From: Planctomyces sp. SH-PL14
GTDB lineage: Bacteria > Planctomycetota > Planctomycetia > Planctomycetales > Planctomycetaceae
Length of the DNA: 64,000 bases
Direction of reading: 5' to 3'
Assembly (NCBI RefSeq): GCF_001610835.1
Contig: NZ_CP011270.1
Coordinates: 3,180,001-3,244,000 of the forward strand
Shown here: one piece after another, positions 1 to 8,012 of the stretch
Position numbering within the stretch: the first letter of the stretch is position 1
How the letters are laid out: each line of letters begins with the position of its first letter
The notes under the pieces: model-generated
What the model was told of the DNA's origin: nothing
Databases searched by the model: none
What the model saw: only the letters and a program-made list of their open reading frames with translations
Position numbers and translations under genes: made by a program

Positions 1-156
1 GAGCCCGCCAGCGAAGGCGAGGATCACCGCGGTACGGATCAGCGTCGCGAGGTTGGAGCTGATCCCCGCGACGCCAACCTTGGCCAGGATCGCCGTCAGC
101 GCGGCGAAGAAGGCGGAGCCGAGCGCGAACCAGGGCCAGGCGAGTGTCGGGAACAT
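1..156 (-). CDS. EamA/DMT-family transporter, N-terminal part (cut by window edge)
   Basis: Only the first 52 codons are present; the gene runs off the left edge. The translation starts MFPTLAWPWFALGSAFFAAL and continues with a second hydrophobic stretch containing AILAKVGVAGISSN and then TLIRTAVILAF. A GSAFFAALTAILAK-type first helix followed by a conserved N-L-A-T-x-I-R-T stretch is typical of the short EamA (DMT superfamily) membrane proteins that export small metabolites. It lies 56 bases behind the DDAH-like gene on the same strand, so the two are probably co-transcribed. Substrate cannot be told; amino acid or metabolite export would suit the neighbour. Family call is fairly confident; function is inferred. 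Confidence 0.7.
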   Translation of the reverse strand, partial: MFPTLAWPWFALGSAFFAALTAILAKVGVAGISSNLATLIRTAVILAFAGGL

Positions 157-212
157 CAAAGCTCCGGTTGGACGGATCGGGGGAAAGTCGGCTTACTGAG
201 GCGTCCATTGTC

Positions 213-1043
213 TCAGTCGCCAGACCGTTGCCGCCACCCGGCGGCGTCCTCGCCGTCGAGGCGCAGCGTGAGACACTTGGCACTCCCGCCTGCTTTCAGG
301 AACTCGTCCAGCTCCGTCGCGACCGGCTCGAAGCCTTCCCGCTTCAGGGCCGCGTGCAGCATCGGACAGCCGGTGTTGGTCACGACCGTGGAGCCGATGA
401 CCACGGCGTTACAGGCGAAGCGGGCCGCTTCGGCGGCGTTGACCTCGATCAGGTTCGGGATCTGCGCCCGGAGCGCGCGGAGGGCGTAGTCGTCGAAGGC
501 GGCCGGATAGTAGATCGCGCTTCCCGGCCGGAGGGGACAGAAGCAGGTATCGAGGTGATAGAACTGCGGGTTGACGAGTTCGACCGGCAGGACCGGAATC
601 CCCAGGCGGCCGGCAATCCACTGGTGACCGCGGGCGTCGCTCCGGATCCGGTAGCCTGCCACGAGGGTCTCGCCGCAGAAGAGCGCGTCCCCGGCCCCTT
701 CGAAGGCGAACTCCTCCGGGACTTCCTCGAGGTGGAATCCATGGGCCGTGAGCCAGCGGGCGACGTGCGGCGTCTCGCCCCGCCGCTGCTCCGGGCGGAA
801 CCGGGCGAGAATGGCCCGGTTTCGATAGATGAGGGCCGCATTCGCCGTGAAGACGAGGTCCGGGAGTCCTTCGACCGGCGGAAGGAGCTCGATCGTCGCT
901 CCGGCCCCTTCCAGGGCTCCCCGCAGGTCCTCCCATTGCTGGACGGCGAGGGCCCGGTCGCTCTGGCGGGAGCGGCTCATCCAGGGATTGATTTCGTATT
1001 CAATCCCGTAGTAGTCCGGCGGACACATCAGGATGGTGGGCAT
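213..1043 (-). CDS. DDAH-like / arginine dihydrolase (ArgZ-type) amidino-hydrolase
   Basis: 276 residues of the amidinotransferase/dimethylarginine dimethylaminohydrolase fold. Visible signatures are PDLVFTANAAL (about 61-71), the acidic loop FEGAGDAL (114-121), the YHLDTCFCPL catalytic His-Asp segment (162-171), and a C-terminal GGSAKCLTL with the presumed nucleophile Cys257. These enzymes hydrolyse the guanidino group of arginine or methylarginines. The next gene upstream on the same strand encodes a TIGR00300 (LOR/SDH) protein. In cyanobacterial AgrE the two domains are fused and convert arginine through ornithine to proline, so an arginine-dihydrolase role is more likely than true DDAH activity, by inference. 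A family A repeat lies between the two genes. No good ribosome binding site precedes the chosen ATG. Confidence 0.85.
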   Translation of the reverse strand: MPTILMCPPDYYGIEYEINPWMSRSRQSDRALAVQQWEDLRGALEGAGATIELLPPVEGLPDLVFTANAALIYRNRAILARFRPEQRRGETPHVARWLTAHGFHLEEVPEEFAFEGAGDALFCGETLVAGYRIRSDARGHQWIAGRLGIPVLPVELVNPQFYHLDTCFCPLRPGSAIYYPAAFDDYALRALRAQIPNLIEVNAAEAARFACNAVVIGSTVVTNTGCPMLHAALKREGFEPVATELDEFLKAGGSAKCLTLRLDGEDAAGWRQRSGD

Positions 1044-1060
1044 GGGAACGTGGGGGGAGA

Positions 1061-1091
1061 AGTATCAGGTATCAGGTGCCAAGTATCAGGG
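1061..1091. repeat. short direct repeats of a TATCAGG motif
   Basis: Three tandem or near-tandem occurrences of an AGTATCAGG-like decamer lie just upstream of the DDAH-like gene and next to family A copy 1. Similar runs of CAGGT/CAGTT-type words recur in many bacterial intergenic regions; the function is unknown. Confidence 0.5.
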
Positions 1092-1106
1092 TGCATTCGC
1101 TGGAAT

Positions 1107-1421
1107 TGCGTTCTTGCCGGAACGACTCCCATAGCTCAAACCCAACGTGCGACGGCAGCCTGGGGTCAAGGGGGCCACGCCCCCTTGCCGCCGGAGGCAC
1201 TTCGATGAGGAACCGTGGGACACAACGGGCGCCCCTTTTGTGGAACCGGCGTTGAGGACTCACCGCTCGCTTTGCAGTTCCCGCGGGTTGGTGAGGGGCA
1301 TACGGTACGTGTCCGCGTTTGGACACGCTCTCCTTCAGCCATCTCTCGACGGCCAAGCCTCCGGCGGGCAAGGGGCATTCTGCCCCCTGCACCCCCTGAC
1401 CAGGGTGCCCCTGGACCCGGT
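1107..1421 (+). repeat. family A intergenic repeat, copy 1
   Basis: Full copy. It reads from TTCTTGCCGGAACGAC and CTCAAACCCAACGTGC through the GGGGGCCACGCCCCC palindrome to the CCAGGGTGCCCCTGG palindrome and GGACCCGG. It lies between the DDAH-like and TIGR00300 genes, with its right end 34 bases beyond the stop codon of the latter. The central palindrome here is GGGCGCCC where most copies have GGACGTCC. Confidence 0.9.
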
Positions 1422-1454
1422 ATCTGGCGACAGTCGTTGGACGGTTCGTTTCCT

Positions 1455-2738
1455 TTATCCACTCTCATGAGCGTAGTCCGCTTCCAGGGCATCCACTTCA
1501 CTCACCAGGACGCGGAGGAAAGGCTCGACATCCGTCACCAGACCCACCGTCTGGAACGAGCCCCGGTCGTTGAGCTTGATCACCGTCGACGGATTGATGT
1601 CGACACAGACCACCTTGACCCACGCCGGCAACAGATTGCCGACCGCGATCGAATGGAGCGTCGTGGCAATCATCAGGCAGAAATCGACTCCGCCCTGCCC
1701 GTTCCGGCCGCCGCGGATTTCATCCCGCATACGCTCCTGGGACGCGAGAGCGTCCGTGACGACATCCGGAAGCGGGCCATCGTCCCGAATGCTCCCGCAC
1801 AGCACGTAGCGGACGCCGTGCTGAACACACTCATACATGATCCCGGAGCGGATGATCCCCAGATCGACCGCGCGGGCGATGCTCCCGGCACGGCGGACCG
1901 TGTTGATCGCCCGCAGGTGATGCTCGTGCCCCGCCTCGACCGAAGTCCCCCGGCCGAGATGGACACCAAGGCTCGTCCCGTAGATCGACTGCTCGATGTC
2001 GTGCGTCGCAAGGGCATTCCCCGCGAACAGGACCTGGATGTAGCCGCGGCGGATCAGCTCGCACAGGTACGGACCGCTGCCGGTGTGGACGATCCCCGGT
2101 CCGCCGACGAGCAGGACCCGCCCCCCTTTGGCGCGGATCCGGTGCAGGTCGGCGGCGATCTGCCGGACCGTCACCCCCTTGGGCTTCTCGGTCGAGACCG
2201 CCGACGACATGAACCCGAACGATTCCCCTTCGCCCGGCCGGTCGATCGGAACGACTTTCACTCCGCGATGGCCGACGACGAACTTCTGTCCGATCCGGAC
2301 GTCGGACATCGCCACACAGCGGGCGGTCCCCCGCTCGGAATCGACGCAGATCCCGCAATCCATCTCCTGGTCGGCGACGGTGATCCAGTGCCCGCCCAGC
2401 CGGACCTGCGTGTGCTGGTTCGTCGAGCTGTAGAAGTTCTCCGGGAACGCACCGGCGATGTCCGCTTCCGCCAGCTCGCAGTCGCGGGCGTGGACCGGCA
2501 CCGCGCCGTGATCGGCAATCTGGGCCAGGATCTTCCCGAGCAGCTCCTCCGACGCCGCCTCGACGGCGATGACGACGGAACTGGGATCGCTCCGCGTCTG
2601 ACCGACGTGAATCTTGTCGATCCGGTACGACCCGCCGAACTCCGTAATCAAGTCCAGCACCTTCGGCAGCAGCAGGCTGTCGATAATGTGTCCCTTGAGC
2701 TCGACCGGCTCGACGAACGGATGCGCCTGTTTTGACAT
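1455..2738 (-). CDS. TIGR00300 family LOR/SDH-domain protein (ornithine cyclodeaminase-like, AgrE C-terminal type)
   Basis: 427 residues starting MSKQAHPFVEPVELKGHIID. This ATG has GGAGA about seven bases upstream, so it is preferred to an in-frame ATG eight codons earlier. The N-terminal part (about 10-105) matches the LOR/SDH bifunctional conserved region, and the rest matches the TIGR00300 domain with KGGRVLLVGGPGIVHTGSG, a nucleotide-binding-like glycine-rich segment, and FAGNALATHDIEQSIYGTSL. In AgrE-type enzymes this region carries NAD-dependent ornithine cyclodeaminase activity that makes proline and ammonia. With the DDAH-like gene downstream it would give an arginine-to-ornithine-to-proline route encoded by two separate genes. 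Family is confident; reaction is inferred. Confidence 0.85.
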   Translation of the reverse strand: MSKQAHPFVEPVELKGHIIDSLLLPKVLDLITEFGGSYRIDKIHVGQTRSDPSSVVIAVEAASEELLGKILAQIADHGAVPVHARDCELAEADIAGAFPENFYSSTNQHTQVRLGGHWITVADQEMDCGICVDSERGTARCVAMSDVRIGQKFVVGHRGVKVVPIDRPGEGESFGFMSSAVSTEKPKGVTVRQIAADLHRIRAKGGRVLLVGGPGIVHTGSGPYLCELIRRGYIQVLFAGNALATHDIEQSIYGTSLGVHLGRGTSVEAGHEHHLRAINTVRRAGSIARAVDLGIIRSGIMYECVQHGVRYVLCGSIRDDGPLPDVVTDALASQERMRDEIRGGRNGQGGVDFCLMIATTLHSIAVGNLLPAWVKVVCVDINPSTVIKLNDRGSFQTVGLVTDVEPFLRVLVSEVDALEADYAHESG

Positions 2739-2832
2739 GACACGGTCTCCGGCAAAAGACAACGCGTGACGCCCGAAGGAATTGTTCGCGGGAGACGGCG
2801 GCGAGGGAAGCCGGGGCGCGAGAGACGACCCG

Positions 2833-2985
2833 GGAGGGCGACGCTCCTGCGGAGCCGCGAACGTCAGACTGGCATTCCTGGGAAGGAGACAAACCGCCCA
2901 CGGCTCAGTCGTCCTCCGGCCGATTTGAGAAAGGACCGCTCGGCAACGCGCATGGCTCAGCAGGAGCTTCGCCCTCCCGAGAGCC
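2833..2985. repeat. family B palindromic repeat pair (REPIN-like)
   Basis: Two inverted copies of a roughly 28-base palindromic unit: GGGAGGGCGACGCTCCTGCG at the left, and its complement-type CAGGAGCTTCGCCCTCCCGA at the right, separated by roughly 85 bases. The arrangement is the same as at 29219-29386. The right unit overlaps the 3' end of ispE and contributes its last codons and stop. Confidence 0.75.
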
Positions 2986-3889
2986 CGCCTCCTTCCACGA
3001 CGGCCACCATTCCCGTTCCGCTCAGGCGCCCCGCGAGCGTCTCGGCTTCCTCACGACTTCCACAAACCGCAAAGCAACTGGTTCCACTGCCGGACATCAG
3101 CAGGCCCCCCGGGTGACAGGCGCGAAGTCGGTCGAGGGTCGCCTGGATCTCGGGGCTGAGTTGTCGGGCCGGGGCTTCGAGCGAGTTCCAGAGAACGCGC
3201 GGCAAGCCTGAGAAATCCGAGTCGTTGATGGCGTCGATCACCTGGTCGCAGTCCAGTGGACTCGTCGTCCCCGTGCGGGCCCACTCCTGGAAAACATCGC
3301 GGGTCGAAAGCCCCCCCGCCGGTTTGACGAGCACGAGCCACATCGGCTGAGTCAGCGGCCGGGGCTCGATCCGCTCGCCCCGTCCGCGGCAGATGGCGAG
3401 GTCCGGCGATTCGAGAAAGAAGTTGACGTCACTCCCGAGCCGCGCGGCGAGTTCGTGCAGCCGCTGCGTCGAAAGCCCGGCGTTCCACAACCGGTTCAGC
3501 GCGACGAGCGTAGCGGCAGCGTCGCTCGATCCTCCGCCGAGTCCCGCTTGCATCGGGATCCGCTTGAGGAGCCCGATCCTCGCCCCGGCTGACACGTTGG
3601 CTTCGGTCTGGATCAGCCGCGCCGCTTTCACGACGAGGTTGTCGTCGCCGCTCGACAGGACCGGCGCGTCCGTGGTCGGTGAGCCGCTGAGCGCCGACAG
3701 GTCGCAGCTGAGTTCAATGTCGCGCCGGTCGAGGATCTCGAAGGTGAGGGTGTCGAACAGACTGACCGCCAGCATCACGGTTTCGAGATCGTGATACCCA
3801 TCCGGACGCTTTCTGAGGACGTTGAGGAACAGGTTGACCTTGGCCGGCGTGTGGACGGTCAGGCCCGTTGGTGAAGATTCGATCAACAT
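2957..3889 (-). CDS. ispE: 4-diphosphocytidyl-2-C-methyl-D-erythritol kinase
   Basis: 310-residue GHMP kinase that phosphorylates CDP-methylerythritol in the non-mevalonate (MEP) isoprenoid pathway, in the cytoplasm. The N-terminal THTPAKVNL-type motif (Lys17) and [13 protein letters not shown] are diagnostic of IspE, as is the glycine-rich ATP loop [14 protein letters not shown] (112-125). The start chosen is [10 protein letters not shown]; longer reading upstream is out of family. Length is slightly above the usual 280-300. The last residues [10 protein letters not shown] and the stop are read from a family B palindromic repeat, so the natural C-terminus has apparently been replaced. It is divergent from the sialidase gene, with 106 bases between the starts. 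Confidence 0.95.
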   Translation of the reverse strand: MLIESSPTGLTVHTPAKVNLFLNVLRKRPDGYHDLETVMLAVSLFDTLTFEILDRRDIELSCDLSALSGSPTTDAPVLSSGDDNLVVKAARLIQTEANVSAGARIGLLKRIPMQAGLGGGSSDAAATLVALNRLWNAGLSTQRLHELAARLGSDVNFFLESPDLAICRGRGERIEPRPLTQPMWLVLVKPAGGLSTRDVFQEWARTGTTSPLDCDQVIDAINDSDFSGLPRVLWNSLEAPARQLSPEIQATLDRLRACHPGGLLMSGSGTSCFAVCGSREEAETLAGRLSGTGMVAVVEGGGLSGGRSSC

Positions 3890-3995
3890 CCGAGTCGGTC
3901 TCGCACATCCTGGAGGTGGTGCGCCGCGGGCAGGCGAGCTATCACTGCCCCCTGCTCCATCACCGACGCGCGCCAACGGTAGAGGATTTTCGACG

Positions 3996-6434
3996 ATGTT
4001 TTCCACTTTCGGTCCCGGGGCCCGACCTCTTCTTCGGGCAACACTCCTCATCCTCGCGTTGACCTCGACCCTGCGTGGACAGGCGGCCGAGCCAGAGTCT
4101 CCTCCGCTCCCTCCCGCATCGATCCTCGAGCTGTCGATGCAGCCGCCAACGCTCATCACCGCGCCGGGGCTCGAATACTCCGACGAACAGCGAGACTATG
4201 GGATGACGATCGGGATCGACCGGACGCCGAAGGGGCGGCTCTGGGCGGCGTGGGTCGCCGGCGGGGACAGCGACAAGGGGTACTTCGTCCTCGCGACGAG
4301 CGATGACGACGGCCGAACGTGGTCGAAGCCGCGGCTCGTGATCGATCCCCCTGAGGCGCCGACGGGACTGCGGCGGCGGATTCTGGTGGGGAACCTCTGG
4401 TGCGATCCGCTGGGGCGGATGTGGCTCTTCTTCGATCAGTCGATGGGCTACTACGACGGCCGCGCGGGAGACTGGGCGATCGTCTGCGAGAACCCCGATG
4501 CCGACCAGCCGACCTGGTCCGCCCCCCGCCGCCTGTGGCATGGGGCGACGCTCAACAAGCCGACGGTCCTCAAGTCGGGCGAGTGGATGCTGCCGATTTC
4601 GCTCTGGCAGCGGAACAAGATCGGCCCGAAGGAACTCCGGTCCGCGAATCCGGAGCTCGATGAGCTGCGGATGGCGAACGTCTTCGTCTCGGCCGACCAG
4701 GGGGCGACCTGGGCGCGGCGGGGCGGAGCCGTCTTTCCCGATCACGACTTCGACGAGCACATGGTCGTCGAACGCCGCGACGGCAGCCTGTGGATGCTGG
4801 CCCGGACAACGAAGGGGATGGCCGAGAGCGTCTCGACCGATCAGGGGAAGACCTGGAGCGAGCCGCGGATGGCGTACCCGCACATCAACGCGCGGTTCTT
4901 CATTCGCCGTCTCGCCTCCGGCAAGCTGGTGATGGTCCGCCACGGCGCGATGGACGAGCGGACCAAGTCGCGGTCGCATCTCACCGCCTTCCTCTCCGAT
5001 GATGACGGCAAGACGTGGCAGGGGGGCCTGGTTCTCGATGAGCGGAACGGCGTCTCGTATCCGGACGGCTTCCAGGCTCCGGATGGGCGGATCTACATCT
5101 CCTATGACCGTGAGCGGGCGAAAGAACGGGAGATCCTGCTGGCGGTCTTCACCGAGCAGGACATCCTGGAACGGAAGATTGTCGGGGCACAGTCGCGGCT
5201 GAAGGGACTCATCAGCAAGGCTCGCGGCAACCTGCCGGCTGCGGCCGCCACCGAACCTCCGGCGGCCCAGCCGATCCAGCTTCCGGCTCAGGCGGACACG
5301 ACCGGGAGCAGCGACCAGTGGGCGGCCCGGGCCGCGGCGGATGCGAAGGAAGACCGCACGATATCGGCCTATGACGGGTTCACGCCCAACAAGCTCGTCT
5401 GCGACACCACGCTGCGGCAGATTCCGGATGGGTCGTTCGCCCTGTTCATGCTGGCGGGAGATGACATCGAGCCATCGCCGAAGAACTACACCGGCGTGAC
5501 CCGCAGCACGGATGGCGGGCGGACGTGGTCGAAGCTGGAGCCGGTCGACATCGGCTTTCCGCGGGAGGGGAAGACAAGCGGCCAGGGACCGACCGAGCTG
5601 ATGATCCGCGGACAGCGGGCAACGCTCTTCTTCTCGACGCACTCCGAGACGTGGGGCCGCGACTGGCGCTCCTGGTTCATCCACAGCGACGACAACGGCC
5701 GGACCTGGACCCGCCCCGAACCGGTCCCCGGGCGGCTCGCGAACTTCACGTTCATCCGCAACCACATCGTGACGCGCGACGGCCGGATTCTGATTCCGTT
5801 TCAGCACTACGTGGGGCCCGGACCCGATGTCCCCCCTCCGCCGGCGGAAGAGCGGCCGTGGCACGGGGCGCTCCGGCACTACGTCAGCAACCCGCGAAAC
5901 GGTGTCCTCATCAGCAGCGATGGAGGCAAGACCTGGACGGAGCACGGCAACGTCCGCCTCACGACGGACGACCGCTATCACGGCTGGGCGGAGAACAACA
6001 TCGCCGAGTTGGCGGACGGCCGGATCGCGATGATCATCCGCGGCGACCGGCTGGGGGGAGTGCTGTACTACGCGGAATCGAAGGACGGGGGACTGACCTG
6101 GCCGGAGTTCGCGGAGAAGACCGACATCCCGAACCCGGGCTCGAAGGCGACGCTGTATCCACTGGGGGGCGATACGGTGGCGATGCTTCACAACCCGAAC
6201 CCGAAGCACCGCAGTCCGCTGGCGCTGTGGATCAGCTTCGATGGTCTCAAGACGTGGCCGTACCGGCGGGTCTTGGTTCCGGAGTCGAGCGATGGACCGA
6301 AGGGGCGGCTCAACTATCCGGATGGATTTGTCTCGGCGGACAAGCGGTGGCTGCACTTCGCGTATGACGACAACCGTCATCGGGCAGTGTACTACGGGGC
6401 GCGGTTGCCGGAGACGACCTCCAAAGACAAGTGA
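3996..6434 (+). CDS. secreted tandem sialidase / exo-alpha-sialidase-like protein (two BNR beta-propellers)
   Basis: 812 residues with an N-terminal signal peptide ([19 protein letters not shown]). Two six-bladed sialidase-type propellers appear to be fused: the first (about 45-400) has Asp boxes [24 protein letters not shown] and SDDDGKTW; an Ala/Pro-rich linker follows (about 405-450); the second (about 460-810) has [24 protein letters not shown] and SKDGGLTW. Family members release terminal sugars such as sialic acid, but planctomycete homologues often lack proof of substrate. AGAGGA precedes the ATG. The stop codon abuts a truncated family A repeat. Family is confident; substrate is unknown. 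Confidence 0.9.
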   Translation: MFSTFGPGARPLLRATLLILALTSTLRGQAAEPESPPLPPASILELSMQPPTLITAPGLEYSDEQRDYGMTIGIDRTPKGRLWAAWVAGGDSDKGYFVLATSDDDGRTWSKPRLVIDPPEAPTGLRRRILVGNLWCDPLGRMWLFFDQSMGYYDGRAGDWAIVCENPDADQPTWSAPRRLWHGATLNKPTVLKSGEWMLPISLWQRNKIGPKELRSANPELDELRMANVFVSADQGATWARRGGAVFPDHDFDEHMVVERRDGSLWMLARTTKGMAESVSTDQGKTWSEPRMAYPHINARFFIRRLASGKLVMVRHGAMDERTKSRSHLTAFLSDDDGKTWQGGLVLDERNGVSYPDGFQAPDGRIYISYDRERAKEREILLAVFTEQDILERKIVGAQSRLKGLISKARGNLPAAAATEPPAAQPIQLPAQADTTGSSDQWAARAAADAKEDRTISAYDGFTPNKLVCDTTLRQIPDGSFALFMLAGDDIEPSPKNYTGVTRSTDGGRTWSKLEPVDIGFPREGKTSGQGPTELMIRGQRATLFFSTHSETWGRDWRSWFIHSDDNGRTWTRPEPVPGRLANFTFIRNHIVTRDGRILIPFQHYVGPGPDVPPPPAEERPWHGALRHYVSNPRNGVLISSDGGKTWTEHGNVRLTTDDRYHGWAENNIAELADGRIAMIIRGDRLGGVLYYAESKDGGLTWPEFAEKTDIPNPGSKATLYPLGGDTVAMLHNPNPKHRSPLALWISFDGLKTWPYRRVLVPESSDGPKGRLNYPDGFVSADKRWLHFAYDDNRHRAVYYGARLPETTSKDK

Positions 6435-6724
6435 AGCCACAGCCTGGGTCAAGGGCGGAGTCCTTGCCGCCGGAGGCATTTTTGCCGCGGAACCGTGGGG
6501 CACAACGGACGTCCGCTTTGTAGAGTTGGCGTCGAGGCCCCCTTCAAAATACGCCGCTCGCTTTGCAATCCCCGCGGGTTGGTGAGGGGGCATCCGACAC
6601 GGTGTCCGCACTTGGACACGGCGCGCTTCAGACATCTCTCGACGGCGAGGCCTCCGGCGGGCAAGGGGGCCAAGAATACACACAGGCCCCCTTGCATCCC
6701 CCACCAGGGTGCCCCTGGACCCCG
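6435..6724 (+). repeat. family A intergenic repeat, copy 2 (left end truncated)
   Basis: It begins directly after the sialidase stop codon, at GCCACAGCCTGGGTCAAG, so the outer left segment (CTTGCCGGCACGAC...CTCAAACCC) is missing. The right arm carries the A-rich loop variant CCAAGAATACACACAGG. The remaining 236 bases to the next gene hold no recognisable feature except its ribosome binding site. Confidence 0.85.
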
Positions 6725-6960
6725 TTGAATGGCGCAGTGGCTGCTCCAACATCCGGCGGACGCGCCCTTGTCTCATCGACCTCGGTCACCGAGTCGCCGG
6801 CTCGGCCTCCGATGGGTACAATCGCCCTCAGTGCATTCGCACAATCTTTGCCGTTCTGCTGTGAAATGGTCCTACCGATTCACATCGTCGCGACGAGTTC
6901 CGGGTCGACCTCGCGAGTCCAGGCCGATTCCGTCTCTCTTCCGCTGCCGGGAGCCACATC

Positions 6961-7890
6961 ATGTTGAGGATGGGTCTGATCGCGGTCCTGTTGGGGGCCT
7001 TCTGGGGAAGCGGAGTCGCTTCCGTCCACGCACAGGCCGACGCGGCTGCAACCGCGGCCCAGGATGACGGCGTTTCCGCCGAGCTGCGTGCCGGAGCGGC
7101 CAAGCTCATCGAGGCGTTCAACGGCGGCAAGGCCAAGGAAACCTCCGCGTTCTTCCTCCCCAAAGGGGAGTGGATCGACGAGGAGGGGACCGTCTACCAG
7201 GGACAGGAACAGATCGAAGGGGTCCTGAAGGAATACTTCGAGAAGTTCCCGGAAGCCAAGATGGCCCTGGACGTCGAGTCGGTCCGGCTTGTCGGTCCGG
7301 TCGCCATCGAAGAAGGAACGCGGACGATGCATGGCGGCAAGACCGGCGGTGAGGCGGTGATCCGCTACATCGCGGTCTACGCAAAGACGGAGAACGGCTG
7401 GCGGATCGCCTCGGTCCGGGACTTTGCCGACGATCCAGCCCCGACGCCGCACGACTACCTTCAGCCGCTGAGCTGGCTGGTCGGCGACTGGGTCAACGAG
7501 GGCTCGGGCCTGGTGGTGAAGATCTCCTACAAGTGGTCCGAGGACACGAACTTCCTCCTCGGCGATTTCCACGTCACGTCCGGCGAGGAGGTGGTGATGA
7601 AGAGCACCCAGCGGATCGGCTGGGACCCGCTCGCCGGCAAGGTCAAGTCGTGGATGTTCGATGCCGACGGCGGATACGCGACGGCGGACTGGACGCAGCT
7701 GGACGAGGGGTGGGTCCTGAAGTCCTCGGCGGTGATACCGGACGGATCGACCGGCTCGGCCACGATCTCGATCACCGCGAGCGATCAGTCGCGGTTCACG
7801 ATGAAGGGGACGGAGCGGATCGTCGGCAACGTCCGCGACGATGACTTCGAAGTCACTGTCGTCCGGAAAGCCCCGACCGCCGGAAAGTGA
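6961..7890 (+). CDS. secreted SnoaL-like / SgcJ-EcaC family protein
   Basis: 309 residues with a signal peptide cleaved near VHAQA. Residues about 40-145 form an NTF2/SnoaL-like domain of the SgcJ/EcaC type (LRAGAAKLIEAFNGGKAKET, GWRIASVRDF). Residues about 155-300 form a second beta-rich domain beginning LSWLVGDWVNEG and containing RIGWDPLAGKVKSWMFD, which resembles the lipocalin-like C-terminal domain found with this family. GGGAG lies about ten bases before the ATG. The protein should be periplasmic or exported. The ligand or reaction is unknown. It is followed after 122 bases by another exported protein gene on the same strand. Confidence 0.8.
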   Translation: MLRMGLIAVLLGAFWGSGVASVHAQADAAATAAQDDGVSAELRAGAAKLIEAFNGGKAKETSAFFLPKGEWIDEEGTVYQGQEQIEGVLKEYFEKFPEAKMALDVESVRLVGPVAIEEGTRTMHGGKTGGEAVIRYIAVYAKTENGWRIASVRDFADDPAPTPHDYLQPLSWLVGDWVNEGSGLVVKISYKWSEDTNFLLGDFHVTSGEEVVMKSTQRIGWDPLAGKVKSWMFDADGGYATADWTQLDEGWVLKSSAVIPDGSTGSATISITASDQSRFTMKGTERIVGNVRDDDFEVTVVRKAPTAGK

Positions 7891-8012
7891 TTCGACCGTC
7901 AGAGGTCGCGCCGTCCGTCCCTCCCACCGGCCTGACCGTAAGAGGGAAAAGCTCGAAGGCGCATTGCGAGAAGCCCGTTTCCGTCGTCCGCCCCTCGCCA
8001 GGAAATCACATC

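Noticed and set aside
2766-3116. Frames with [16 protein letters not shown]-like peptides near family B units
   Set aside because: They are translations of the palindromic repeat, not proteins.
3960-6776. A 938-codon frame on the minus strand opposite the sialidase
   Set aside because: It is very rich in Arg and Pro with no motif, and runs into family A copy 2. The plus-strand frame has eight Asp boxes.
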